64,000 nt of DNA. Source: Gammaproteobacteria bacterium. GTDB lineage: Bacteria > Pseudomonadota > Gammaproteobacteria > JAABTG01. Numbering within the stretch: position 1 is the first letter of the stretch; the number at the start of each line of letters is the position of its first letter. A program made the position numbers and the translations under genes. Under the pieces are notes generated by a model. That model was not told where the DNA came from and ran no database searches. It was given only the letters and a program-made list of their open reading frames with translations. This document shows, piece after piece, positions 53,098-61,821 of the stretch. Location: contig JAXHLS010000006.1 of NCBI GenBank assembly GCA_034522055.1, positions 546,116 to 610,115 of the forward strand. Direction: 5' to 3'.

Positions 53098-54029
53098 AGG
53101 GCCGCGGACGACGCCCGGAGGAGCACGAGAACCACGAACGGTGGCTGGTCTCCTATGCGGACTTCATCACCCTGCTGTTCGCCTTCTTCGTGGTGATGTA
53201 TGCCACATCGTCCGTTAACGAGGGCAAGTACCGGGTGCTGTCCGATTCCCTCATTGCAGCATTCTCCGGCGATACCCGTTCCCTGTCCCCCATCCAGATC
53301 GGTGAGGAGGTGCGGGTGCCGGTATCCGAGGGTCAGGCACCGCCCACCGCGGTGGTCAGCCTCGATGCCTCGGTCTCGAATGTCGCGGGCCACGGTCCCG
53401 CGGAGGATGGCAACGAGCGGTTCAAGCGCGATGGGGATCAGGTGGATGAGAGTGTGGATCCCCAGGGCCCCGGGGCCGAGATGGAGGCCGTGGAGGATCT
53501 AGGTGAACGCATGCGGGAGGCGTTGTCGCCCCTCATCGACGATGATCTGGTCATCGTCCGCGAGATGGACGACTGGCTTGAGTTGGAGATCAAGACCAGC
53601 ATCCTGTTCGACAGCGGCAGCGCCCGTCTCAAGGGCGAGGCGGTGGACGTGCTGGGCGAGGTGGCGACCCTGCTGAAGCAGTTTCCCAATCCCATCCAGG
53701 TGGAAGGGTTCACCGACGATGTGCCCATCAACACACCGGCCTATCCTTCCAACTGGGAACTCTCGGCGGCCCGCGCCGCCAGCGTGGTGCACCTGTTCAT
53801 GAAATACGACGTGAGGCCGGACCGCATGATGGCCATCGGCTATGGTGAGTATCGGCCCATCGCCGATAATGAGACCGCCGATGGACGGGCCAGGAACCGG
53901 CGCGTGGTGATCGTCATCCCCGCCGACGAGGACACCCGCAAGGCCCTCGATCTGCGGCGACTGGAGAATCTGCGCCAGGGCGGCGATGGCGGTCCGGCAC
54001 CAGGCGCTCCGCCCGCCGCCCCGGGATGA
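53094..54029 (+). CDS. motD: Flagellar stator protein MotD (MotB family, OmpA domain)
   Basis: A 311-residue protein. One membrane helix follows the short cytoplasmic start (ERWLVSYADFITLLFAFFVV, about 17-36) and contains the proton-accepting Asp in YADF. After a long linker, the C-terminal OmpA-like peptidoglycan-binding domain (about 170-290) has SILFDSGSARLKGEAVDVLG, VEGFTDDVPI and NRRVVIVIP. It anchors the stator to the wall. It ends with a Gly/Pro/Ala-rich tail. Confidence 0.9.
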   Translation: MKGRGRRPEEHENHERWLVSYADFITLLFAFFVVMYATSSVNEGKYRVLSDSLIAAFSGDTRSLSPIQIGEEVRVPVSEGQAPPTAVVSLDASVSNVAGHGPAEDGNERFKRDGDQVDESVDPQGPGAEMEAVEDLGERMREALSPLIDDDLVIVREMDDWLELEIKTSILFDSGSARLKGEAVDVLGEVATLLKQFPNPIQVEGFTDDVPINTPAYPSNWELSAARAASVVHLFMKYDVRPDRMMAIGYGEYRPIADNETADGRARNRRVVIVIPADEDTRKALDLRRLENLRQGGDGGPAPGAPPAAPG

Positions 54030-54258
54030 CGGGCAACGGGGGCTGCCGCCAAGAACCGTCGTCGCCACGAATCCCTGTCTAATGAGCCGCTCCAGTCGCT
54101 GCCCCTGGCATGTTCTATGCTTTGACCATAGGGTAAAGCGAGGGTCGCCAGAATGTTGGCGTTGCGGGAGAGGGCCAAGGGGATTGCGTGCCACGGGATG
54201 ATCGTGGGGTGGGTCCGGTTGATGGCCAGGGTGCGGGCAACCGTTGCCGGCGGGACCC

Positions 54259-54468
54259 GTGGCTGAATCCCGGGACATCCATCCCCTGGGCACGGTTTAT
54301 CCGGTGGTGCCCATCCACAAGGATACGGACCGTTCCCGCGGCGTACCGGAGGAGGGGCGGCGCCGGAGGCATCGACGCCCGCCGGCTCACCGGCAGGCAC
54401 CGCCGCCCCCCGATGACGGCCATGACGATGACGGCGACAAGGGCGGTCATGTGGACGAGTACGCCTGA
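54259..54468 (+). CDS. Small basic/acidic protein ending in HVDEYA
   Basis: A 69-residue product from a GTG at 54259: VAESRDIHPLGTVYPVVPIH at the N-terminus, a basic Arg/His/Pro-rich middle, then an Asp-rich stretch and the tail GGHVDEYA. The segregation of charge and the VDEYA ending look selected, not random. It ends 13 bases before the DUF2802 gene on the same strand. I recall similar small proteins near DUF2802 in other gammaproteobacterial flagellar clusters but cannot verify this. Function unknown; a short disordered export or chemosensory partner is possible. Confidence 0.55.
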   Translation: MAESRDIHPLGTVYPVVPIHKDTDRSRGVPEEGRRRRHRRPPAHRQAPPPPDDGHDDDGDKGGHVDEYA

Positions 54469-54481
54469 GGAGAGAAGACGC

Positions 54482-54880
54482 ATGGTGATTGATCTGCCCG
54501 ATGCGGTAGCACTGACAGGATTGCTGGTGATGGTCATCGCCCTGCTCGTCACCGCTCACCGCTTGCGCCGTCTGACGCGCAGGGTGGCGGAGCAGGGCCG
54601 TCATATCCGGGATCAGGAACGCACCCTGCAGGCCCTGTGTGCCGGAGCGCGGGGATTGGGGGACAGCCTGCGGGCCATGGAGCAGCGTATGAGGGGGGCC
54701 CAGCATCGCCTGGATGATCTCGACGGCGTCGAACCCCAGGGCCGGCTCTATCGCCAGGCCATCGAGAGAGCCCGTAACGGCGCGGATCAGAAGGAACTGG
54801 TCGATACCTTCGGCCTCGAGCCCGGGGAGGCGGAGCTGTTGAGGCGCCTTCACACCCCCGCGGGACGACATCTCAACTGA
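54482..54880 (+). CDS. DUF2802 family protein
   Basis: A 132-residue protein anchored by one N-terminal membrane helix (about 8-26, AVALTGLLVMVIALLVTAHR). A coiled coil follows (about 28-85) and then the C-terminal DUF2802 segment LYRQAIERARNGADQKELVD, TFGLEPGEAELLRRLH, which resembles a small helix-turn-helix. It is commonly found at the end of motCD-type flagellar regions. GAGGAGAG precedes the ATG. The parA- and cheW-type genes usually seen between motD and this gene are not here. Confidence 0.8.
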   Translation: MVIDLPDAVALTGLLVMVIALLVTAHRLRRLTRRVAEQGRHIRDQERTLQALCAGARGLGDSLRAMEQRMRGAQHRLDDLDGVEPQGRLYRQAIERARNGADQKELVDTFGLEPGEAELLRRLHTPAGRHLN

Positions 54881-55002
54881 CCCTTGATCGCGCGGCGCTG
54901 ACGGCCGCCGCCCCGGCCAAGGGTCCGCCGGCTCCGGCCGTATGAAACCCCCAGAGAATAACCGCCCGCCGGCCCCGGCACCGCTGGTAGAATACGGCGG
55001 TT

Positions 55003-57309
55003 ATGGCGAAGTCCCGGACAAAAAGACGCTCCCCTCGCAAGGGTCGGCGGCCCGCGGCCCGGCGTTTTCCCTGGATCAAGCTCACCAGCGCCGTGACGGT
55101 GCTGGTGGGCGTCGGCCTGATGCTCCAGCTGGCCTGGCTGGACAGCCGCATACGCAGTGAATTCGAGGGCCGGCGCTGGGCCCTGCCGGCGCGCATCTAT
55201 GCCCAGCCGGTGGAACTCTATGCCGGCCGGGCCATGGCCCCGGCCCATATGGAGCGACTGTTGCGCGATCTGGGCTATCAGGACGTGTCCCGGGCACGGC
55301 GGCCGGGTCAGTTCGAGCGTAGCGGCAGCCGCTTCACCATCTACACCCGGGAGTTCGATTTCTGGGACGGCCGCCAGGCGCCAGGCCGCCTCACCCTGGA
55401 GCTGGACGGCGACCGTATAGCCCGCCTCACCGGCGACGGGGGGCGCCCGGTGGCGGTGGCCCGCCTCGAGCCGCGGGAGATCGGGCGTATCTATCCGGCC
55501 CATCACGAGGACCGGGTGCTGGTGCGTCTCGAGGAGGTGCCCGAGATACTGGTGGCGGGGATCCAGGCGGTGGAGGACCGCAAGTTCGCCCGCCATCACG
55601 GCATCGACCCCTTTGGCATCGCCCGCGCCCTGTGGGCCAACCTGCGTGCCGGCCGCACGGTACAGGGTGGCAGCACCCTGACCCAGCAGCTGGTGAAGAA
55701 CTATTTTCTCAGCCGCGAGCGCACCCTGACGCGCAAGGTCAACGAGATGTTCATGGCCCTGTTGCTGGAGCTGCGCTACGACAAGGACGAGATCCTCGAG
55801 GCCTATTTTAACGAGGTGTTCCTGGGCCAGCAGGGGCGGCGTGCCATCCACGGCTTCGGCCTGGCGGCGCGTTTCTATTTCGGTCGTCCTCTTGAGGAAC
55901 TGGAGCTGGCCCACCATGCCTTGCTCATCGGCATGGTGCGCGGGCCCAGTTACTACGACCCGCGACGCCATCCCGAGCGGGCCCGGGACAAGCGCGATCA
56001 GATCCTGGGCATCCTGGCGCGCGAGGGCGTGGTGGAGGCGACTGCTGCCGCACGGGCGGCCGCACGTCCCCTGGGGCTTGCCGATGGCAGCCGCCTCCAG
56101 GATTCGCCCCATCCCGCCTTCATCGACCTGGTGCGCCGCCAGTTGCGCCGCGACTACCGCGACGAGGACCTCAAGAGCGCGGGCCTGCGCATCTTCACGA
56201 CCCTGGATACCACGGTACAGGCGCGGGCGGAGGAGGCGTTGAGCCGGGGCCTGCCGCGTCTGGAGCAGGCCTACGGGCTGGCGGACGAGGTCTTGCAGGG
56301 TGCGGTGGTGGTCACCCATCCGGGCAGCGGCGAGGTGCTGGCGATGGTGGGGGGGCGGGATCCGGAGATGGCGGCCTTCAACCGCGCCCTGGATGCCCGG
56401 CGCCCCATCGGCTCCCTGGTCAAGCCGGGCGTCTATCTCGCTGCTCTCGAGCGCAACGGCGGCTATCATGTCCTGAGCCCCCTGGACGACACGCGGGTGG
56501 AGATCACGGCCCCCCGGGGCGAGGTGTGGCAGCCTCGCAACTACGACCAGAAGGAACACGGCACCGTGGCGCTCGCCGAGGCCCTCATCCACTCTTACAA
56601 CCTCGCCACCGTGAACCTGGGCATGGCCCTGGGCCTGCCCAAGGTGGCGCGGGCCCTGGAGCGCCTGGGCCTGGAGCAGGAGATCCCCCTGTACCCTTCG
56701 CTGTTGCTGGGGGCGGTGGACATGGCGCCGGTGGATGTGGCTCACCTCTACCATACCCTGGCCAGCGGCGGTTTCCGCATGCCCCTGCGGGCGATCCGAG
56801 AGATCACGGACGCCGAGGGCCGGGCCCTTAACCGTTATCGGCTGTCCGTGGAAAAGGCCTTCGAGCCGGGCCCCGTGTATATCGTGAATAGTCTCCTGGC
56901 GGCGGTGGTGGAACGCGGCACGGCCCATTCCGCCGCGGCGCGCCTCGGCCCCGGCCGGCGTCTGGTGGGCAAGACGGGAACCACCAACGACCTGCGGGAC
57001 GGCTGGTTCGCCGGTTTCGGCGACGACCTCCAGGCGGTGGTGTGGGTGGGACGGGACGACAACAAGCCGGCCCGCCTCACCGGCGCCCAGGGGGCGTTGT
57101 GGATCTGGAGTGGGCTCATGGCCCGCCTGGATGCCGCCTCCTGGCCGGGGGCGACGCCGGAGGATGTGGCCTGGCACGCCGTTGACATGGACCGGCGGGT
57201 CCGGCTTCCGGCAGCGTGTGGCGGTGATGAACGCTTGCCGTTTCTCGCCGCATTGCGCCCGCCGGCCGCGCCCTGCCCGGGCGGGGAGGAGGACTCATGG
57301 TGGCCGTGA
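55003..57309 (+). CDS. mrcB: Penicillin-binding protein 1B
   Basis: A 768-residue bifunctional peptidoglycan synthase. The N-terminal membrane helix (about 25-45) is followed by a UB2H-like domain. The GT51 glycosyltransferase has catalytic Glu about 191 in VEDRKFARHHGIDPFG and GGSTLTQQLVKNYFL. The transpeptidase has SxxK in PIGSLVKPG (Ser about 471), SxN in HSYNLATVN and KTG in VGKTGTTND. It acts in the periplasm. It appears as a single gene, followed 50 bases on by a lipoprotein gene. Confidence 0.96.
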   Translation: MAKSRTKRRSPRKGRRPAARRFPWIKLTSAVTVLVGVGLMLQLAWLDSRIRSEFEGRRWALPARIYAQPVELYAGRAMAPAHMERLLRDLGYQDVSRARRPGQFERSGSRFTIYTREFDFWDGRQAPGRLTLELDGDRIARLTGDGGRPVAVARLEPREIGRIYPAHHEDRVLVRLEEVPEILVAGIQAVEDRKFARHHGIDPFGIARALWANLRAGRTVQGGSTLTQQLVKNYFLSRERTLTRKVNEMFMALLLELRYDKDEILEAYFNEVFLGQQGRRAIHGFGLAARFYFGRPLEELELAHHALLIGMVRGPSYYDPRRHPERARDKRDQILGILAREGVVEATAAARAAARPLGLADGSRLQDSPHPAFIDLVRRQLRRDYRDEDLKSAGLRIFTTLDTTVQARAEEALSRGLPRLEQAYGLADEVLQGAVVVTHPGSGEVLAMVGGRDPEMAAFNRALDARRPIGSLVKPGVYLAALERNGGYHVLSPLDDTRVEITAPRGEVWQPRNYDQKEHGTVALAEALIHSYNLATVNLGMALGLPKVARALERLGLEQEIPLYPSLLLGAVDMAPVDVAHLYHTLASGGFRMPLRAIREITDAEGRALNRYRLSVEKAFEPGPVYIVNSLLAAVVERGTAHSAAARLGPGRRLVGKTGTTNDLRDGWFAGFGDDLQAVVWVGRDDNKPARLTGAQGALWIWSGLMARLDAASWPGATPEDVAWHAVDMDRRVRLPAACGGDERLPFLAALRPPAAPCPGGEEDSWWP

Positions 57310-57359
57310 ACCCTCCGATACGAACCTGGTAATTTAAATGAGATAAACGAAATAAGACC

Positions 57360-57944
57360 ATGTATATAAAACAAAATAAAGGTTTGGTCGCAGGCCTCGG
57401 TTGCGGCATTCTGATGGCCGTGTTGGGGATGGGGGGGTGCGGCGTGACGCCTACGGCCCCCGTGCCGGTGGAGGACCGCGGCGGCGGTGGCCGTCCCTCG
57501 ACAGCCACCGGCGCAGCCGAGCCCGCGCCACCGGCGGAGGTGGAGGAGCGGGGCATGCCGGCCGAGCGGACGGGCGCCGCTGGAGACCGCTTCCCCGCCC
57601 CCCAGCCGGCGGCACCCACCTCACCGGCGGTGGTCGCCCTGCTGGAGCAGGCCCGTGACGCCGAGGGTCAGGGACGGCTCGACCTGTCGGAGGCCAATCT
57701 GGAGCGCGCCGTGCGCATCGAGTCCAGGAACCCCATGATCTGGCACCGCCTGGCCCTCATCAAGCTGTTCCGCCAGCAATACCCCGAGGCGGTGGCCATG
57801 GCCCAGCGCTCCAACGCCCTGGCGGCGGGACGGCCCGGGCTGCAGCGGGACAACTGGCGCCTCATCGCCCAGGCGGAGGAGGCGCGGGGCAGGATCCCCC
57901 AGGCCGAGGAGGCCGCGGCGCGGGCCCGGCGAGTCGCGCCCTGA
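57360..57944 (+). CDS. TPR-containing lipoprotein
   Basis: A 194-residue protein with a lipoprotein signal: basic MYIKQNKG, hydrophobic VAGLGCGILMAVLGM, then a lipobox ending in Cys 27 (GMGGC). A Pro/Ala-rich linker extends to about 85. The C-terminal part has TPR-like helices (LLEQARDAEGQGRLDLSEAN, IWHRLALIKLFRQQYPEAVA). Similar genes stand beside mrcB in other gammaproteobacteria, suggesting a role as a synthase cofactor, which is inference. The first eight codons and the leader are AT-rich, unlike the surroundings. Confidence 0.75.
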   Translation: MYIKQNKGLVAGLGCGILMAVLGMGGCGVTPTAPVPVEDRGGGGRPSTATGAAEPAPPAEVEERGMPAERTGAAGDRFPAPQPAAPTSPAVVALLEQARDAEGQGRLDLSEANLERAVRIESRNPMIWHRLALIKLFRQQYPEAVAMAQRSNALAAGRPGLQRDNWRLIAQAEEARGRIPQAEEAAARARRVAP

Positions 57945-58153
57945 AACCGGGGTTTCCCGGGGAGGGCGCCATTACCTCTATGACCCCTGTCGACACTCTC
58001 GTGCCGGGAGACCACTCGGCAACGGAGCCTTCGTAGGACATTTGTAATCTGTCATAAATCAGTTACTGGCGCCGAATCGCCCCGGGTGTGAAGCACGTCA
58101 AAAGCCGGAACAGATGTACTATGCTCGGACGCACGGAAACATTGGAGCCAGCA

Positions 58154-58363
58154 ATGCTGCAAACCATCGAAGTCGAAATCGACAGCACAGGGCATATTCA
58201 ACCGGTCGAGCCGATGTCGCGCCTTCCGGTTGGGCGGGCATTGCTAACCTTGCTGACGCCTCCCACCGACGAAACGGCCTTGCTGGCCGAAGCCGCGTTG
58301 GCCGAGGATTGGCTCAAATCGGAAGAGGAAGAAGCATGGATGCATTTGCAGCCGGACAAGTAG
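58154..58363 (+). CDS. Putative antitoxin, partner of a PemK/MazF fragment
   Basis: A 69-residue acidic protein: MLQTIEVEIDSTGHIQPVEP at the N-terminus, giving a short beta-strand region, then an Ala/Glu/Trp-rich tail AEAALAEDWLKSEEEEAWMH. TGGAGCC lies just upstream of the ATG. The next frame, a PemK/MazF N-terminus, overlaps its 3' end by 28 bases, the usual arrangement of a type II toxin-antitoxin operon. The antitoxin family is not certain. An in-frame ATG at 58088 is possible but less likely. Confidence 0.65.
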   Translation: MLQTIEVEIDSTGHIQPVEPMSRLPVGRALLTLLTPPTDETALLAEAALAEDWLKSEEEEAWMHLQPDK

Positions 58364-58494
58364 TCGTTCTGCCATTTCCCTTTTCGGATCTCAGTCGCAG
58401 CAAATTTCGCCCGGCACTCCTGATCGCCGATGCCGTCAGTTGTCGGCACGCGGCGGCGGCTCCCGGCCCGACAGGCGATAGGCGAAGGCGATGA
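58336..58494 (+). pseudogene. PemK/MazF-type toxin, truncated
   Basis: The frame starts MDAFAAGQVVVLPFPFSDLS and continues RSKFRPALLIADA, the conserved N-terminal strand region of PemK/MazF endoribonucleases. It then leaves the family and stops after 52 codons. The remaining 70 or so residues, including the catalytic core, are absent; the sequence runs into the 3' end of the opposing FlhB-like gene. It should be inactive. Confidence 0.72.
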
Positions 58495-58723
58495 CCTGGG
58501 CCACGGCCACATACAGCTCCCGGGGCACCTCGTCACCCAGTTCCACCTGGGCCAGGAGCAGCGTCAACTCGGGGTCCTCCTGCACGGGGACGCCGGCCTC
58601 GGCCGCCAACTCCAGGATATGCTCCGCCACCTTGCCACGGCCCTTGGCCGTGACCCGCGGCGCCGCCCGGCCGTCGTACTGAAGGGCGACGGCCGACGGC
58701 AGTCCCTTGCGCTTTTCGGTCAT
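58436..58723 (-). CDS. FlhB C-terminal-domain paralogue (FlhB-like, EscU/YscU family)
   Basis: A 95-residue soluble protein equivalent to the part of FlhB after the NPTH cleavage site: SAVALQYDGRAAPRVTAKGR, then AGVPVQEDPELTLLLAQVEL, GDEVPRELYVAVAQVIAFAY. It has no membrane segments and no cleavage site. Such proteins can replace the cleaved FlhB fragment in the export switch in some bacteria. The ATG at 58723 overlaps the fliK stop (ATGA), so the two hook-length factors are coupled. Confidence 0.88.
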   Translation of the reverse strand: MTEKRKGLPSAVALQYDGRAAPRVTAKGRGKVAEHILELAAEAGVPVQEDPELTLLLAQVELGDEVPRELYVAVAQVIAFAYRLSGREPPPRADN

Positions 58724-60039
58724 GCGGTGATGCTCAGCAGGCGGGCGGGGCCGTGACCGCCATCGGGGGTGGTCCCGGGAGGACGGCCGGCGAAGATGCC
58801 GAGGCGGGCCACATCCAGGCCGGCGCCTTCCAGTTCCGCCTGCAACTCGCCGAGGTGGGACTGGATGGTGCCGGCGGTGGTGGCTTCTTCCGCCCACAGG
58901 ACGGCGGAGAGGCGCCCCCCCCGCAGGGTCAGGCGCGCGCTGAGGGCACCGAGTTCCTCCAGTTCGAAGCCGATCTCCACCGTCCAGGCTTCGGTGTCGC
59001 CATCATCCCCCGCTCCGGCCTGGTCGCGGCCGATGCGCAGGGAGAAGATGTCGGTGCCGTCATCACGGCGCACGGGCACTTCCATGGACCAGTTGAGGCG
59101 CGCCCCATCCTCTGCCGGCAGACTGTTCAGCTGATGGATCTGCAGCCGGTGGATGGCGCTCTCCGTCTGTTGGCGTAGCTCGCTGGTTACCCGCTCGGAC
59201 GTCGAGTTCGCCGTGAGGGAGGGCTGGGCAGGGGGCTGGGGTGGCGGAGTCTGGCCTCGCATGGGAGGCGGGCCCGGATCGGTTCGGGTAGGCGTAGGGG
59301 CTGCAGTTTCCGGGCGGCCGCGCGGCGTGCCCTCGGGCCGTGGCGGCTGCGGTTCCGCCGCCGTCCGGGTGGTGGGCGGTGTGCCCTGGGCCGCCGGGCG
59401 CCCCTCCGTCCCCCCTCGGGCCGGGGGCGTTGCCGGCTGGGCGGCACGGGTGAGGATGGCCAGCAGGCGCAACAGCTGTCCCTTGAGGTCCCGCTGGGTA
59501 GCCGGTGGTACGCCCTCTGCGGCATGGCGCAGCCCGGCCTCGAAGAAGGTGCCGCTGTGTCGCAAGGCCTCCCGGACGCCCTCGGCGCTGGTCATCTGGC
59601 GCGGCCCGGGCAGGGATTGGAGTAACTGGCTGGCGGCATCGGCCACCAGGGGATTGGCCGGTGGGCGAGGGATCCCCGGTGTCGCAGTGGCCACGGTCTG
59701 AAGGTTGGCCAGCAACGGGGCCATGGCCGCTTGGCGGGGCAGCGAGCTACGTAAGGCACGGCGTTCCACCTCGGCCTGGCCCCGGGCCTCGGGCAGCACC
59801 TTGAGCACTACCGGATTGCGGGCCCGTTCCACCTGGAGTTCGATGGCCTGGCCCTGGCGCAGGGCAACGTCGGTGGCGGCCCCGAGGCGCTGGCCGTTGA
59901 GATCCAGGACGGCCCGGCCGCCACCTGCAGACACCACCATGGCCTGGAGGATCTGTCCTACCTGGAAGCGCTGGACGACCGCCCGGGCGGACGCCAGGAG
60001 GATGGCGTTGCCTCTATTGACTGGATTGGCGATATCCAC
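58720..60039 (-). CDS. fliK: Flagellar hook-length control protein FliK-like
   Basis: A 439-residue protein with a GTG start (VDIANPVNRGNAILLASARA). The N-terminal part resembles a ruler domain, and a Pro/Thr/Arg-rich linker spans about 200-275. The C-terminal FliK domain (about 310-425) has INWSMEVPV-like RLNWSMEVPVRRDDGTDIFS, VEIGFELEELGALSARLTLR and LGELQAELEGAGLDVARLGI. FliK measures the hook and triggers the FlhB switch. No good ribosome site was seen at the GTG. Confidence 0.85.
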   Translation of the reverse strand: MDIANPVNRGNAILLASARAVVQRFQVGQILQAMVVSAGGGRAVLDLNGQRLGAATDVALRQGQAIELQVERARNPVVLKVLPEARGQAEVERRALRSSLPRQAAMAPLLANLQTVATATPGIPRPPANPLVADAASQLLQSLPGPRQMTSAEGVREALRHSGTFFEAGLRHAAEGVPPATQRDLKGQLLRLLAILTRAAQPATPPARGGTEGRPAAQGTPPTTRTAAEPQPPRPEGTPRGRPETAAPTPTRTDPGPPPMRGQTPPPQPPAQPSLTANSTSERVTSELRQQTESAIHRLQIHQLNSLPAEDGARLNWSMEVPVRRDDGTDIFSLRIGRDQAGAGDDGDTEAWTVEIGFELEELGALSARLTLRGGRLSAVLWAEEATTAGTIQSHLGELQAELEGAGLDVARLGIFAGRPPGTTPDGGHGPARLLSITA

Positions 60040-60259
60040 CCGAGGCTAGCCCAAGATCGAGGGTTTAGGGGAAGGGTCGACCAGCGGCATAGGGGGCTCC
60101 TGCGGGGCATCCCGGGACGTTGCCGTGAAGTGCGGGCGGCGCGATGATGGAGCCCGCGCGTCGTTTACGGCCCATACTAACATTGGGAGAGAGATCACTT
60201 GGCAGTTTCATTACATACCTCAACCATTACCCTGACTACGCTATCGTCAATGCGCCCCC

Positions 60260-61198
60260 ATGGCTGAATCGAATTCCAACCCGGCTACCCTCTGGTACGT
60301 GCGCCGCGGTACCACCGTGAAGGGACCGTTTCCCGCCTCCCAGATTGCCAAATATGTCGTGCTCGGTCGCGTCCACCCGAGCGACGAGGTAAGCCAGGAC
60401 CAGCAGAAGTGGCACAAGGTGGCAGAATTTCCGAGCCTGGTGCCCCCGGCGGTGAAGGAGAGTGCCACCAGCACAGAGCAGCGCATGCTGCGCCAGCGCG
60501 AGGACGAGCGCAGCGGCCACGACCGGCGGCATATCGAAGAGTCCCTCGCCGAGGGCGTGGAGCAGCGCCGGCCCGGCCGGCCGGAGCGCCGCGGCGAGGA
60601 GCCCGAGACGGTGATCCGCCACCGGCGCCAGAAGGCCGCCCTGCTGGATACCCTGCGGTCGGGCTCGGAGATGGAGCGCAGGAGTTGGCGCTGGATCGCG
60701 CCCGCCGCCGTGATCCTGGTCGCCGGCCTGGTGGCCCTGGGCTTCCTGCTGGGCCCTGCGACCGTCAAGGATACGCCCGACTGCGGCGCGCCACCCGCAC
60801 CCGGGGTCAACTGGAACAACTGCACCATGGACGGGCTCGAGGCCCGTGATGCGGAACTGGAGGGCGCCCGTATCCGCAACGCCAGGCTGCGCGACGCGGA
60901 CCTCCTCAACGCGAATCTGCGGGCCGCCGATCTGGCGTACACCGATTTCGCCAAGGCCAACCTGAGTTATGCGGACCTCAGCCACGCGGATCTCAAAGGG
61001 GCTACCGTCACGGCTGCGGATCTCACCAATGCCGATCTCACGGGGGCCGATCTGAGTTATGCGAACCTCAGGGACGCACGGCTCGGCGGCGCCGTGATCA
61101 CGGGCACCCTTCTGTCCGGCGCCGTATGGCCCGATGGGCGTACCTGTGGCCGGGATTCGGTGGGAGAGTGCCGTGTGGTGGCCCCCGCCGGGGAATGA
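60260..61198 (+). CDS. GYF-like domain / pentapeptide-repeat membrane protein
   Basis: A 312-residue protein of unknown role. The N-terminal domain (about 8-60, LWYVRRGTTVKGPFPASQIA with VHPSDEVS and WHKVAEFPSL) resembles the bacterial GYF_2/DUF4339 fold. A charged stretch to about 145 precedes one membrane helix (about 149-171, WIAPAAVILVAGLVALGFLL). The outer part has A(D/N)LxxA-type pentapeptides: ARLRDADLLNANLRAADLAY and further ADLTNADLTGADLSYANLRD repeats. The repeats should form a beta-helix in the periplasm. It is divergent from fliK across 220 bases. Confidence 0.82.
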   Translation: MAESNSNPATLWYVRRGTTVKGPFPASQIAKYVVLGRVHPSDEVSQDQQKWHKVAEFPSLVPPAVKESATSTEQRMLRQREDERSGHDRRHIEESLAEGVEQRRPGRPERRGEEPETVIRHRRQKAALLDTLRSGSEMERRSWRWIAPAAVILVAGLVALGFLLGPATVKDTPDCGAPPAPGVNWNNCTMDGLEARDAELEGARIRNARLRDADLLNANLRAADLAYTDFAKANLSYADLSHADLKGATVTAADLTNADLTGADLSYANLRDARLGGAVITGTLLSGAVWPDGRTCGRDSVGECRVVAPAGE

Positions 61199-61230
61199 GC
61201 CGTGGCCCGATATCCTGTGGTGGGGTCGTG

Positions 61231-61821
61231 TCAGGCCTCACGGTGGCTGCCGAAACCCTCGGTATGGTAGCGCCAGGCCTTCAGGGGGGCCGTATCGCCG
61301 TTCCGTATCCCGGCCTTGGCCTTGAGATGGGCGACGAAGTCCTGTGGTGCGGGCAGGGAAGACCACACCGAAGGCAGGAAGGTGGCCCGGCGCCCCCCCT
61401 GCTCGATGATGAGGCCGTCCACCTCCGGCTGCAGTTGCGCCACGAGATCCGCCTCGTCCCGGATGTCCATGGGCACCGGCGGGCTCAGGATGGAGATGTG
61501 ATAGTCCAGACTGGCCGCCTCGTGCGGCGCCAGGGGCGGGAAGCGCGGATCCTCGAAGGCGGCGGCATAGGCGTGGCGGGCGATGTCCTCCACCAGGGGC
61601 AGGCGCGCCTCCAGGGTCCCGATGCAGCCTCGCAGGCGGCCGTCCGATTCCAGGGTGACGAAGGTGGCCCGCGGTGCCCGCAGGGCCTCCTCGAAGTCGG
61701 CAGCACTCAGCGCCAGGAGCGCGTGGTGCACCAGGCCATGGGACACCGCATCCCGGGCCACCCCCAGCAGGGTCTCCCGCTGTGCCGTTGTGAGCCCTTC
61801 AGGCGAATCCATAGGCACCAT
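61231..61821 (-). CDS. amrA: AmmeMemoRadiSam system protein A (AMMECR1 family)
   Basis: A 196-residue AMMECR1-type protein. Core motifs are TFVTLESDGRLRGCIGTLEA with the LRGCIG signature at about 77-82, FEDPRFPPLAP, and SVWSSLPAPQDFVAHLKAKA at the C-terminus. The start at 61821 or 61812 lies inside the 3' end of amrB. The biochemical role of the family is unsettled. It forms an operon with amrB, opposite amrS. Confidence 0.9.
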   Translation of the reverse strand: MVPMDSPEGLTTAQRETLLGVARDAVSHGLVHHALLALSAADFEEALRAPRATFVTLESDGRLRGCIGTLEARLPLVEDIARHAYAAAFEDPRFPPLAPHEAASLDYHISILSPPVPMDIRDEADLVAQLQPEVDGLIIEQGGRRATFLPSVWSSLPAPQDFVAHLKAKAGIRNGDTAPLKAWRYHTEGFGSHREA

